Positions 10,951 through 23,600 of a DNA stretch of 64,000 nt are shown here, piece after piece. This DNA comes from Cryptomeria japonica (lineage: Eukaryota; Streptophyta; Pinopsida; Cupressales; Cupressaceae). Below the pieces are notes generated by a model that saw only the letters and a program-made list of their open reading frames with translations, made no database searches and was not told where the DNA came from. The number at the start of each line of letters is the position of its first letter. The first letter of the stretch is position 1. Both the position numbers and the translations under genes were made by a program. The DNA lies in assembly GCF_030272615.1 (NCBI RefSeq), contig NW_026729154.1, positions 1-64,000 on the forward strand, given 5' to 3'.

Positions 10951-13799
10951 ATCCAATATCACTATAGTGTCAAAAAAAAAATTAATTAATAATCAACACA
11001 AAATTTTAAATGAAAATTACAAACATTATTGACTAGGAGAAAAATAGTTACAGATGTAGAAATGAATCTCTATTTTTTTCCTTTTTTCACTTTGTCTTTG
11101 TTAACAAGTCGTGTCTCTTACATGCTTTGTTCTAAATCACTACTGCATCTATCTTCTCAATCCATTTACCACACAACCCTAGCAGGCTCATCTATTTCTG
11201 GTTTTCCTTGTCCATGCTTCATATCCTTTTCCATGATCTCTACCCTGTCTGTATTCATGCACTGGGCATCAATTTCTTATCATCTGTTCTTTATTTCCTC
11301 CACACGCTTTTCTGGCTATCCCTTTGTTTTTGAATCTCATAGGTTTGATGTCTTCTACTCTACACACTCTCCTTCCCTTTGTAATTAAAAATATGTTGAT
11401 CTTCCCACACAATGTTATTATTTTTCCTTACTCATAAATCCCTTTTCACCTTTCAGTTTTTCTCAATCATTTTGGCGCACCCTCTCTTCTTTTTCGGATT
11501 TCTATTTTGTTTTATTTTACATAATAATTATTTCCCATCTTTTCAAATCCACATGTGGCCCCACGCCTTCATTCTTATTCTAGTTTTTTTTTGTTTAACA
11601 TCCAAACTCTTCATTTACCCCAGACACCTCTTCGCCACGCCTCCATCCCACACTGATTGATATGCCTGCAATATGTTTCAATTATTTTATTTAAACTACC
11701 TATCACTTTAAACTTACTTGGACAATATTTCTTATTGTTTGTTCATTTCACCTCATATTTGACTCTCCTTAGCTTTGTTAGTGTTGTTAATTTTCTTCAA
11801 AGAATTTAATTACTCAAATAAAACACTTACAAACTTATAAGCTAAAATTTATCAAAATAAAGATAAGAAATGAAAATCCTCATTTTAATATTTCAAAATT
11901 GAGGTTTGGTGCAAGCTATTTGTGCCCCCTCCCAGATGCCCCTGCATCAATTTGTGTTTGATATAATTGTTAAAACATTTATATGTAACATATGCTTTAT
12001 TTATTATGTAGTGAAAGCATATTTCAATTTCAATGGTCCTTGGATTATAATTCATATTATGTATGAATTGATTTAAATTATATGTATGTAGAATTTCAAT
12101 ACAAGCAAGTAGTTATTTGTGTGTGTGTGTGCATTTATTCCAATAATATGTTTTCTTAACTAGAAGAGATTCTATAGAGCCAAACCCCATCTCAAAACTC
12201 CACACCACAAAGCCCGAAACCCCCTCCACTTTATGAAGCTTTAATTAAGAGAAACAAAATATGAAAACATAGCCACATTATTGGTAGTATAGATTATTTC
12301 GCAATGAACTGAATAATTCCCATACATTAAATATTCAATACTGAAGATGTAAGTCATCATCGATTCCATGAAATAAGTCAATATCAATTGACGCGGCTGT
12401 AATAGTGGTATGTGCACTGACAATAAAAATGTCTATAAAGTTTTATGTGATAAATGAAAACCATATGAATATCAATTGATATCAATAGGTATACACCTTA
12501 ACAATGATATACATCAATTATATGTTGTAGCTAGCTATATTTGTGTTATATTGTTGTTAAATCATTTATATGTCACACGTGCATTATGTATCATATACTG
12601 AAAACATATTAAAGTTTCAATGGTACTTATAAGATTACAATTCAAATTATATAGGAATTGAGTTAAATTATAAAAACAAATTAAATCATATGCATGTAGC
12701 ATATCAATACAAGCAAGTGCAATTATGTGCATGTGTGGGGGGGAGAAACTAAATTCCAAGAATGTAGTTTTTATCTAGAAGAGATTCGACATAATGAATG
12801 CCCATCTCGGAGCTCTACACCACAAAGCCCCCACCCCCTCCGTTTGATAGAAGCTCTAATTAAGGGAATGAATAAATGTTCAAATATAGAGAGATTATTG
12901 AGAAAATATATTTTTTCACAATGAATTGAATAATTTCCATATATTTCATATTTAGTATTGAAGATATGAGTCATCATTAATCACATCAAATATGTTGATG
13001 CAAATCTAGATAGATTCTATGCATAGAAGGAGGAGAAGTGGTATTATAATTGAGATTAAATAAAACAAAGACAGATCTTTCATTTACATATCTATAAGTA
13101 TGCCTTAATCCAATTATTTAATTAAATTTAACTTTTTATAATGCACTTAAAAACTAATTCAGAAAAGTGCTAGTCCTAGTACAAAATGAGGTAGTATCAG
13201 ATAACAATCTGACAGAAATCATGAGAAAAAGGTTACAAACGATAGATATCAATGTGTTTTTAAAAGTTTCTTATAAATCTTACTATATTTCAAAATAGAC
13301 TAAATTGTCAATAACAAAATTGTAATTTTTCTAATGATTCATTATACATTTTTTCTTATTTATTAATTGACTATTTAGATGTTGAAAAATGAAGATAATA
13401 TTTAAGATTAAATTATCTGTCACAGAACAACATTATTTTCAATTAAGTATTCGAATGAAGAAATATACTGCTGAAAATCTCAACCATATAAAACAACAAT
13501 AAATAAGTATATTATAAGGAAATGTGAATCTTACTGTTAGAAATTCTCTGCAAAACTTGTAATTTTAATTCTACCTTCGCACTTTCACTTTTGAAAGGTC
13601 CATGTGGAGATGTCTCTGTCATAGTAATTCAACCAAGGTCTCATCACTGATATATTCCAAAGCATACTTATTGATACACAAATATACTGATATGTTTCTC
13701 TTTATCGATCGTTTGCAAACTACTTTGGACCAGCACACGATTGGATGCAGTCAGATTTTAGGAAGCACAAATTGAATAGTCTAATTGAAGGATGAATGA
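10951..13799. other. AT-rich intergenic, downstream of laccase, copy 1
   Basis: No gene recognised. About 11060-11660 is strongly pyrimidine-rich on the plus strand and holds two open frames (119 and 82 residues) that look like composition artefacts. A short TG repeat lies near 12118-12131. The degenerate 0.6 kb duplication is listed separately. The laccase 3' UTR should occupy the right end; the best weak poly(A)-signal candidate is AATAAG on the minus strand at 13667-13672, about 128 nt past the stop codon. Confidence 0.6.
11952..12992. repeat. Degenerate direct duplication, about 0.6 kb period, copy 1
   Basis: Units at about 11952-12380 and 12541-12992 share, in order: TTGTGTT...ATTGTTAAA, ATATTTCAATT-like, ACAAGCAAGT, AGAAGAGATTC, a CACCACAAAGCCC block followed by a C-rich run, AATTAAG, and GAAGAT...GAGTCATCAT. 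By eye the identity is roughly 70-75%. It encodes nothing recognisable and may be two old copies of one small non-autonomous element. Confidence 0.75.
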
Positions 13800-16062
13800 T
13801 CAACAGGGGGGAAGATCTTTGGGAGGAGGAAGAAGAGATTGAGATCTGCCACCATTTCCATTTAAAACAACCCACGCCATCTTCAATCCCCAGCTGGTAT
13901 GCAGCTCGAGATGACAATGCATGAACCACACTCCTGCAAAAAACATACATACAATCGGATATATGTTTATACGAAAGAAGCACAAATCTTTGAACCAGAT
14001 GAGCGATTGAAGCTAACATTACGTAATGATATTAATACCTGGATTATCAGCTAGGAATCTGAGAGCCACCCAACCTCCACTGGGAACTCCAACTGTGTTT
14101 CTCTCCGGAGGATCCACCAGATTAAAGTTAGATGGGTCAGTGCTTGCATTGTAGTTTCCCATACCCTGACCCACTATGAAGAAGTTGAAGCCGTGCAGAT
14201 GCAGAGGATGGCTCTCGAAGGTCGCAATGCTGGTGTCCTGCAGAACTAGCTGTACGCTAGTGTTAAAGGGAAGCACTTCGACTCTGGTGTCGTTGAGGGT
14301 CTGTGTGTTGTTAGGCGGCGTGCCGGTGTAGTTGAAAGGAAATGGCGGATTGTCAGGGAAAGTGGTATTGTAAACTCCATTGGACTGATTAAAGTAGTAT
14401 GCTTGAAGAAGAGCGGTGGTGGGAAGAATGAAGGATATGTTGTTAATGGAGGCTGCAAATTTGGTACCGTTGGGGCCTTGACATGTCTGTCCTTGGGGAC
14501 ACGGATTTAGCCCCAACCCGACTGTGAATAGGAACTGTTTATCCATCTTCTGAGGGACAGCTGCTGCAGGAAATTTCGGATTGCCCAAGCTTCTCATCTT
14601 TTGGCTAAAATTGGCGGCAAAGGAGGTATCGTTGGGGGCTGGAAGCGTCGGTTTCATCATAGGAAGAGAGGATGAGGATGAATTAACTGCTGTCGCATTG
14701 GAAGTTACATACTCTAAAATTCCAGCACTGGTTGAGTTATCAAAAGCTGCTGTTCCCGTAGCGAATGGGCCTGCTAACATGAGGAATGTGGCATTGGGTG
14801 GCTGAGACATAGCTGTCAAGAGGACGTTGGTAGTCTGACCGGGAGTGATGAGAATAACATTGGTTTGAAAAGGCTTGACATACACAGCATCCGCTTCTAC
14901 CACAGTCAATGTGTGGTTGGCTATTGCGAAAAACAGGTCACTATTGAGTGCAGCATTAACTATACGCAGTAGGTAAGTTTTCCCAGGGTTCACTTTGAGC
15001 CTGAATGTATCTGCATTACACAACACAGGAAACCTTTGTTACATTTACATTTAAACAAATGAACAATAGCGACCAGTCTAGTTATGTTTCATCCATTTTA
15101 ATACCCCGCCCTCACCGTTGGTAGAGCAGTTATACATAAGTCCAGGGAGCCCGTTGATGGTATATGCATCTGACACATTAGCTTGCGCACCACTTTGCAT
15201 TGCTTGATTGATAACAGTCTCAGTGTCTGCATTCCACCACTCCCCTGCAATTTGCAACACATTATCAACAGCAGTATTTTCATTGTAAATTTAGGACTAT
15301 GTACGTACAATGGCAACACATTATCAACGAGTACTGAAGGGCATACCGAAAACAATAGGCACTTCCTGGTGTGGGCGAGGGAATGGGTAAGAAGCATTCT
15401 TCTTGGGATAGATGATAATGGGCCCATGTATGCTTGCTCGCAACCATGAGATGTGGGCATGCCACCACAGTGTTCCTCTCTGCCTTTTGACAATAAACTT
15501 GTACACATAACTTTGCCCGGTTTGAATTGGACACTGAGTGACATAAGCAGGACCATCCGCCCATCCAGATCTAAGCTGCCGAATTCCATGCCTGAGCGAT
15601 TCATAGGAATTCATTAGGTGCACCCACTAAAGGGACATCAGCATATAATATTATTTTTATTAAGTAAATAACTGAGTAGCGGGAGCAGAAGAGATACCAA
15701 TGTATGCTAATATTGTTTTTAACATTATTTGTTACTTTGATAACCACGCGATCTCCTTCTCGAGCAACTACTGGAGGCCCCGGATATTGCCCGTTGACAG
15801 TCAAGAGAGCTTTCGTGGTGCAAAGACGAGTCACATTCGTCATTTGGATCTGTGGATATTTAGAACAAAGAATCAATCACGGCTATCTGTAAAAATTTAA
15901 TACTTTCCTAAACAATAAAACATTCAACTCATTCCATAGAATTATATAACCCACAGTGAAATTGTAGCGCCGTGTGATCACAGCATGTTTCGCTGAAACA
16001 AATTGAATAGTGAACCACAATGCCAAAAGTGGCAGCACGAGGCGGCCATAAAATGTCTGCAT
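13800..16062 (-). CDS. LAC: Laccase (plant multicopper oxidase), copy 1, complete
   Basis: Secreted blue copper oxidase that oxidises phenolics such as monolignols and reduces O2 to water in the cell wall. Six exons on the minus strand: 16062-15955, 15849-15698, 15591-15347, 15244-15116, 15010-14039, 13933-13800. All have GT-AG junctions, and five introns are 102-106 bp. The CDS is 1740 nt, 579 residues, typical for the family. The start [16 protein letters not shown] opens a signal peptide ending near residue 24 (FVSA). Copper ligands are present: HWHG 86-89, WHAH 130-133, HPLHLHG 479-485, HCHLELH 541-547; the axial position (552) is Leu. It ends PPPKDLPPC like other plant laccases. TVNGQYPGP and [10 protein letters not shown] recall the LAC17/LAC12-type group, but the subgroup is from memory. 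No defect was seen. Confidence 0.96.
14941..14961 (-). promoter_or_regulatory. miR397 target site in laccase mRNA, copy 1
   Basis: The mRNA stretch encoding IVNAALNS (residues 228-235) is complementary to miR397. Positions 3-14 of the microRNA, including the 10/11 cleavage point, pair without mismatch. Positions 1, 15, 18 and 20 would be G:U pairs, and positions 2 and 21 mismatch. This is the known miR397 site position in plant laccases. The miR397 sequence is from memory and no miR397 gene is in the window. Confidence 0.8.
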
Positions 16063-16270
16063 TGCTAGAATCGTACAATACTTCCTCTTTCAGAGTCTGA
16101 TCACAACTTAAACAGGCTAAAATGCCAAATTGTTTCTGAACTGAGATGTGAAAATCTGTTTCTTTGTGTTTGTATATATAGATACACGAATTAAATCAGC
16201 TGTTGTTGGGTAGGTTGGTAGGCAATACTGATATTTTAACACGAGTATAAATCGACATGAACAAGTATTG
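16063..16270 (-). promoter_or_regulatory. Laccase core promoter with TATA box and AC elements, copy 1
   Basis: In gene sense, a TATA box (TCTATATATACA region, core 16173-16180) lies about 111-118 bp before the ATG. About 30 bp further upstream, 16209-16219 holds overlapping ACCAACC (AC-II) and ACCTACC (AC-I) motifs. These are binding sites of secondary-wall and phenylpropanoid R2R3-MYB factors and are common in lignin gene promoters. The spacing to the TATA box fits a functional proximal promoter. Control of this gene by such MYBs is an inference. Confidence 0.7.
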
Positions 16271-19200
16271 TTAGCGACTGTATTAATCTATTTCATTTTC
16301 TTGACTTTTAATGATTCACATGTACTCTTCGTCGTTTTTGTTTGTTATGGAGATAAGGTGGGGCTTTCTATCCGGAGTGGCAACCAAGTAAACGATTCGC
16401 CCGATGAATACACCATCTTTTCCATTGTCATTAAAATCCATGAAATGTAAACCTATTTTGGTATACCAACCACTGCTCATATTTTTGTTATTGGGAATTT
16501 TTGAGTTACTGGGTTCACATCCGTTCGTTCCAGACTGGTCTAAGCCTCCACTCCCGGTCTTCGAAGCAACATCGTTTACCCATGCGGGACTACGAAACTT
16601 TAACTCCTTTTAGCTTCTAGGATCACATGAAATGATTGCATGATTAGAATTTCAGTAAACATAAATCAAACGAGACCACTCCTAAAAACACTCTGATGTT
16701 TTCTCAATCTTCATTTATGATTGTCATATCTACATGATGCCAATCAACTTCAAGCATCCGATCTTGCTCATGGATGTGACGATATAGCTCCTATATATAT
16801 TTTTAGCTCATTGTTAATCACACACCACACCCTAATTTCCCAATGGAAATTACTGAGCCCCGTTTTGGAGGTTGGTCTAATCCTCATTCATTTGAATTAG
16901 GTCCTATATTTGTGCATGTGTGGTCCCTTCATTGGAAAACCATAGTTATGTTAATAAGTGATTTGAGAGTGTTTGTTTTCGCATATAGATTTCCCTTGTG
17001 TTTCTCCCATGCCTGCGACATTCAGTCTAACCTCCTCACCCAAAGTTATGATTCCTAGGCTACCTTCTACGTTAGTAATTTGAATACACATGTAATTAGT
17101 GTTTATATGTCACAAATTAAATTTACTATAATGTTCAATGTTCATGTTTGTGGGTGTGCCATGAGGTCTTGTTTTGTGAGTAACAAGTCAGAATCAGGGC
17201 CAAGTGGCTAAATAAATTGGTTTGCAATCGATTTCATTCTCCTCATTTTTCACATATTAGTCGATCTAGTTGTGATCAATGTTAATCATAATATACATTC
17301 AAAGCCCTTATCCTAACCCATCTCATGTTCTAGTGAGATAGGGATTTAATAAATAAAAAATGATAATTGAAAAAGATTCTAGTGTATTATATGTTGTCAC
17401 ACAACCAGTGTTTCTTTTGTATCAATACATGTGGCTAGAGCAGATGATTAAAAATGCAATTATAATACTTCTATGAGTCTTGACATAAAATAATGGAGAT
17501 ATACAACTACAAAAATGTGCATTATTAAATCTTTACTATACTAATATAAAGTGCATCCATTCATTTACAATTTATATGTTCAATTCTCTATAACACTAAA
17601 AAAAATTACTATACCTTAGAATTGGTTTAGTGACCAATTATTTAAATGAACTACTAGTTCATATAGATATATCATTAGATCTATCATTTATTAGCGTTTA
17701 GCAACTCTTGGGAGACTTGGTACTAGGAAATTGTTAAATATTCAAGGAAAATTGTGATGTCCCACTCACAATTAACTATTATTTAACAGTCACATTCAAA
17801 AAATTGTGAAAAACGTTTTAGTAATTTCATTCATCACTCCTATAGGTCTAGCATGAAATGAAGTGAGGAAACCTAGAAAATATATTGCAAATAGAATCTA
17901 GATATTGTCTTAAGTTTATCATGATCTATGATAGTAACCACAAAAATAATTAGGGAAAAAAAACCCATTTCATTCATTTTTACTTCTTAAATATACGTCA
18001 TTTTGGCTAAAATATATACCTTTGTGGCACTTGCAAAATTAAATTTGGTGATTGTAGGGGCTTATCAACCACTAATGGAATCACGAGCATTGCAAAAGGA
18101 TAGGCGACATTTATTAGAGATATTTAGCATGCTATTATTCATTATATCTCTTTCTATAATTAAAATAATTATTTTAGCTACGCTTACTTGATATGTTAGA
18201 TCTTTTTTCCTATTATGAACCATGTCATATTGTTGGCACAATAGTGAGCTTTTGAAATATGGACCACACTTTTGAATGGTTTGAAAACTCATACACCTTG
18301 TAATTCTTTTGCCTATGCATCTTTATTTGATTTTAAATGGTGATTCAAAGTGTTTCAAAGCCTACATGAAATCGATAATACCTATTCACATCATCTTCAG
18401 TTTAGAGCATTTCCCCTCACAGAATCATGTTGAGGATTTATAAGGTTCTTAAACCTTCATATTGTCCAAAACCAATACTTGCTTTTTTCTCTCTTTCATG
18501 TCAAATATTTTGTAAACATTTTAACTTGATGCATGAGACACTTCTTCATTGTTTGTGTTTGCATATTGAGAGTATTGAGGTAAACATCCCTTAAAGTAGG
18601 TGGATGGACGAAATCCTGACAAGTTGATAAGCATATAGGAAAGTTAAACTCCTAGAAGGAAGCATGGGGACCGAGGGAATCTTAAAAGTCCAACTTTAAA
18701 AGTTATTAAAAGGGCCTTTGAATATTTTAGAGGATTGAGGAAGGTATGAAGGGAAGGCCAAGTCTAAAGGTTGAAGAAATAGACTTAGAAAATGTTCAGA
18801 GGACAAGGGATTAGGATATCAATTTTAACAGGTAAATGGTATTTGGGATGGGAATGTCCAATGGTCCAACTTGAAAGACTCAATTTTTTTTAAAGGTGAT
18901 GTATTAGGAGGTTAGGATTGACGAGAAAGATGTGACATAAACTGAAACTTTGAAACTATATGAATTTGGCAAACATAGAAAACATCGAGGAAATCAAGTA
19001 GAGAGCTCTCATACTTAAATTTTATGGAAATTTGATATTTTTTAATATATGAGGGGATTAAAAATAACTACAATAAGTTATAAATCATAAATTAATACCC
19101 ACATAGATGTTTCTTAGATTGATTACAAGTAATGGGTCAAATAGGGTTAAACATACAAAAGGGAGGGGACTCAAGAAGTATTGTGGGATCACCCGTGAAG

Positions 19201-19790
19201 AGGGACAAGAACAAGAAGAGGAACAAGACACAAAAGGAAAGGAACGACAAAAATCTAAGTAAAATTAGAAGAAGAAGGTCAATGAGAAGGAGAAGGAAAA
19301 GTAGAAGAAAGGCAATAAGAAGAGGAAAAATTACATGAAATTAAAATATCTAATACAAATATAGTGTGGTATTAATAGTAGGTCAAATAAGAGTATATCA
19401 CAGAAGATAACATAAAACATTTTGAAGAATAAGTATCTGATCATTATACCTATTTCATTATTACAATATATTACCCTTTTACATGAATATTGTGACAAAA
19501 TATGTAGCTTGATAATTCTTCTTGCCAAAGAGCTTCCTTATTTTTGGCGCTAAATTTTTTTTTGATTTTATGGTACTTGAATATTCATGTCAAACACTAT
19601 ATTTTTTTGTTGGGCACTGGGGTCACCATTCGTATTTTCCTTGTTGACCTTGGTGGCCTCTACAATATCCCTTTTTAAAGTAATTAATGCATTTAATACA
19701 CTGCATGAGTTCTATGAACACAAATTTCTAAGTTAGTTTAGTGCACTTGTTCCCTTGAGTTGAGTAGTCCTACAAAGTGGGGGAAAAATT
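16271..19790. other. AT-rich region upstream of laccase, no gene seen, copy 1
   Basis: No conserved coding frame, RNA gene or clear element. All open frames are short (under about 75 residues) and unrelated to families I know. The frame at 19132-19338, rich in Lys and Arg, comes from a purine-rich low-complexity stretch (AAGAAGAGG-like). Distal regulatory sequence of the laccase could lie here, but nothing marks it. Confidence 0.6.
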
Positions 19791-19793
19791 TAG

Positions 19794-20675
19794 TGTCGTA
19801 AACTACACCTAGTGCATTAATGACACTTATGCAATAGGCTCGGTGTGTTTATAATAAAAAATAATAATCAAGATACTATCATTCCAGCATCATGGATTTT
19901 AAAGATGAAGCATTAGCAACCCCTAATCCAAATGTGGGATTGATTTGGTCAAATGGGAGAGTGGTGAGCATACATGTATGTAGCGCACAAACGTCCCGAA
20001 ATGATTTTAGATTTAAATTGGATATATTCTACATCGAGCCTCTTTTGATGCATGTCCCTTCTTTTGGGCACATTCAAAATGGCTATTCCCACTCATTTTG
20101 AGCAGAAAAACTCTTCTTTCTCTTTCATTTTGCAACATTCACACTCTCGGATATCTATCTCTCACACTAGTAATAAAACTCTACCAAAATCTGCACTCAT
20201 GAAAATAAAAAACAATTATTATCTTGCTTACAATCGTGCCATTATTTCAAGAGAGGGGTCTTTCCTATGTAATGTTTTCCTTTCTCTCTTATCTCTTGTA
20301 TGTATTTTTTTTCAATATAACATCATGTCACTAGTCTCTAAATGTATTTATTATCTATTTGAATTAATCAAATTAACATTTTATCTCAAATAATAGTGGG
20401 TTTCCTCCATTAAGAAGAGTTTGTTTCTATTGCACAATCTAATCTTTTATTTTATCCAATCTATGTATCTAGTTGTCTATGGAGGTATAAACATAGAAAC
20501 AGGGGTTTGAATAAGGCAAACCCCTATACAACCCCAACATGTTGCCCTATATGAGTGTGTGTTGGTGATGAATAGTTTCATAGTGCATGAGATTCTTTTT
20601 GGTGTGACTTTTGGTGCTTTTCTATTTTTTGTTTCTACATATGACACCGCAATGTGTAGATGTCCCTCTGGCACA
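19794..20675 (+). mobile_element. LTR-like segment of an LTR retrotransposon, copy 1
   Basis: The 882 bp segment begins TGTCG and ends GGCACA. A purine tract (AAAGTGGGGGAAAAA, 19774-19788) stands before it. A sequence resembling the methionine-tRNA primer site (TTGGTATCC..., 20676 on) stands after it. An R-like stretch with TCTCTCTTATCTCTTGTATG lies near 20283-20303. No matching direct repeat flanks it. The family is not certain; the purine tract is of the type seen in Ty3/gypsy elements. Fossil, not intact. Confidence 0.4.
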
Positions 20676-23600
20676 TTGGTATCCAAGGCTAAGGCTTCAC
20701 CAGTTCATGGGTAAAGTATGCATTTATAGAGATTTCTTTTTCTATAATCAAAATATTTTGACTATTTGATATTCCTTTCTTATGTAGTATTTTATGTTTA
20801 TAGACATAGTTTAGTTTGTTTCCTTTCTTCCATATCAATCTTCTTGGCTCACGAGAGTGAAAATTAAGTGATGTATCGAAGGTTGGTTTCCTACACAAGA
20901 TATTTTCATCTCAACGGTAGTAAATACTCTCCTCTACACTCTCTTTTTTAAACATGATAAATATCTAAGAGCATTTGAAGAAGATTCCGAAGTACAATGG
21001 AGGCTTCATACATTCAATAAATTCCTTAATCTAGCAATTCCTTTTCATTTAAACCTCCTTCAAAATTTGAAGGATTAAATTGTAGCTTCAAATTAATCCA
21101 GGTGATGGCCTTGATGAATATCTCCTCTCTTTGATCAAGCCTGAGTTGATTCACATTATCTCCCCCTTCAACAGTATACTCTTTGACATTTTCATTGACG
21201 TCCTCTATATGGGCTCCTCTTCTCTGAGACATCTCCAATGTGTCCATTTTCCATATTAAACCTCTAACTATGTCTGTAATATCGAGCTCAAAGCCTCTTT
21301 GTCTTCTTCCTCTTCAACCCTTGTTTCTATATGTCATATTGGCTACCTATAGGTCTTCTTCTTGACACAAATGAACTTCCTCTAATCCTACTTGATGCAT
21401 GCCAACTTACTAAACAGAATTTCAAATTGGGTATGGTTTATTATTAAGGAAAAAATGGTTTTGAAGGGATCTGAAAACCCTAAGTACAAAGAGCTGCAAA
21501 TAGAAAACACATAGCCAAACAACAACACAAAAATTACCTAGAATACAGAACCCTAAAATAGTAGGCCAACAAAAGAAAATATAAAACCTAACACAAATTC
21601 TTCAGGGCTTTAGCAAACTCAACTTTCATTTGTTCCATATTTTGGGTAATGTTCATCAGATCTTGCAATTCTATGTTTGCTTTAGCTCCCTAGCGTTCTT
21701 GAGATGTCCATGGGTTTGAGATGATGGACCTACACTATCATCCTTATTCTAGTTACTCTTCTCGACTAGGTTGATATTAATTGAAATGTTGCCCCCAAAC
21801 TTCAAAGCCTACATAGTCTACCACTGATTCACAAAAGTTTTATCCCCTTCTACATTGCTGTGAATGGTTTTAAGGCTCATGCTAATAGATTAGTGAGGTT
21901 ATAATTAATTCTCTTCATCTTGGCTTCAATAGCCCAAGTCTACCTTCATAGTCTTCAAGTGAGCAACATATTTGGTCATGTTTTCTAAGATAGAGAGCAT
22001 TTTGTCTTTTTCCTCATAAGAGATCACATTGTCAACAGGATCCCTAAACGAATATCGACCATCACCTTGCTCCAAAATAACCACTTTTCTTTTAATGGAT
22101 TGGATGTTGATATTAACTTGATTGATTTCTAAAAAAGGCTCTTAGGAAATCCTAAACTAGTCTACTATGGCATCCCTATTAATACCCAAAAAATAGCTAG
22201 ATTCCCAGGGTCACTTCCAAGGAAAGGGGACTATTTTTAAAGATCCCTAGGAAAGGGAGGATTATTAATTCTCTCTTGATTAGCATAATTAAAAGATCAA
22301 GGGGAAGGGGAACTCCCAAGAAGCCTTCTCCTCCACCCATCACATTCTCCCTTTCGCCCAAAAAATTCTCCCCTTCCAAATTTTGGTTCTTGTCAACCTC
22401 CTCAGCATCTAACTCCTCATCAAGTCATCTAGGAGAATCATGCATGTAAAATTATTTAATTTAACAAATCTTTCTTTTTATACTGAATTTAATGAGATTC
22501 TCTTTTTCTTCTCCTCTGACACATTATTCTTGTTTTACTTTGAGGAAGTTTCATCCTTTGTTTGCTAGTCCTCATCCTCTGAATCATCATCACATTCCCC
22601 TATATTTCTCTACATACCCTCCTTTGACACCTATTCACCGAGTGCAAAGGGGGATAACCTTGATATTTTCACTTAGAGGAAAATGGGAGGGCATTGAATT
22701 GTTCCATAATTAGAAGGATCGAGCCCTCATGAAGATTAGGGTTTCTTTGCTTCTTATTATGTTCTTTAATATTGGCTTCCAAGGATGATAAGAGATAGAA
22801 TGGAAACAAACGAAGAACTTATTTCTAAAGTGTTTAAGCCGAGAAAAATGACCACCATAGATTTTGGTAAACCACCCATCTAAGGTAAAATATTGTATAA
22901 GGACCTTAGCCACACCCACCCAAAGGGGTTTAAGGGTGTCTACTTGGTAAGAAATGTTTGAATTGTTGACAAGATTCAACCCCTCTCCATATTTTAGAAA
23001 GGTTTTCACCATGGACTCAGAAGATTTTGCCCTTGAAATTGTTTGTTCCTTCCATAGGCAGCCCAATAAGCTCCACAATCAACTCCTTTGTGAAATCTGA
23101 GCTTTTATTGTCATTTCAAAAAAATAAAGTGCATCCATTATCTACCAAAAATCTTTGTTACCTTTGGATCAAAGCCATGAGGATTCTCTAAAAAGGGTGT
23201 AACCCCACATTAAGTAAAAATCCACAAATTTTTCTCTTTTATGTGCATTTCGTCAGAGGAAATGCGCTCCTATTGATGTCTCTCCTCCTATTATGGATCC
23301 CACATATAAAATAAAAAAGAAATGCCTACCCCAACAACAGTCATAATCAAAGCCCTAAAAACCCCACCATGAATGTCATCAGAGGAAATGGACTCCTATT
23401 GATGTATGTCCCCCGCCATGATGGAGCCCACACATAAAATAACAAAGAAATGCCTACCCCACAATTGACCACCCAACAACATAGTCTCAATTGAAGCCCT
23501 TAAAAGCGCTATTTGAAATAAGGAAATCTAAAAACCAAGAAACTGGGTACTAATATCACCCACAATCCAACTGGAAATAGTTAGCTAGTGAGCACCAAGG

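Noticed and set aside
11029-11660. Two hydrophobic plus-strand frames (119 and 82 residues) as membrane proteins
   Set aside because: The stretch is pyrimidine-rich, which yields Phe, Leu and Ser codons by composition; no family features seen.
14581-14805. Plus-strand 74-residue frame inside laccase exon 5
   Set aside because: Antisense shadow of the laccase coding sequence.
16560-16605. Minus-strand GTCCCGCATGG resembling the plant U-snRNA upstream element
   Set aside because: Two mismatches, no TATA element at the required distance and no snRNA sequence following.
19132-19338. Lys/Arg-rich 68-residue frame as a possible small basic protein
   Set aside because: Purine-rich low-complexity DNA explains it, and no homology is recognisable.
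22710-23078. 122-residue minus-strand frame as a possible host gene or LINE ORF1 piece
   Set aside because: No diagnostic motif, and the neighbouring frames are short and decayed; left as unrecognised.
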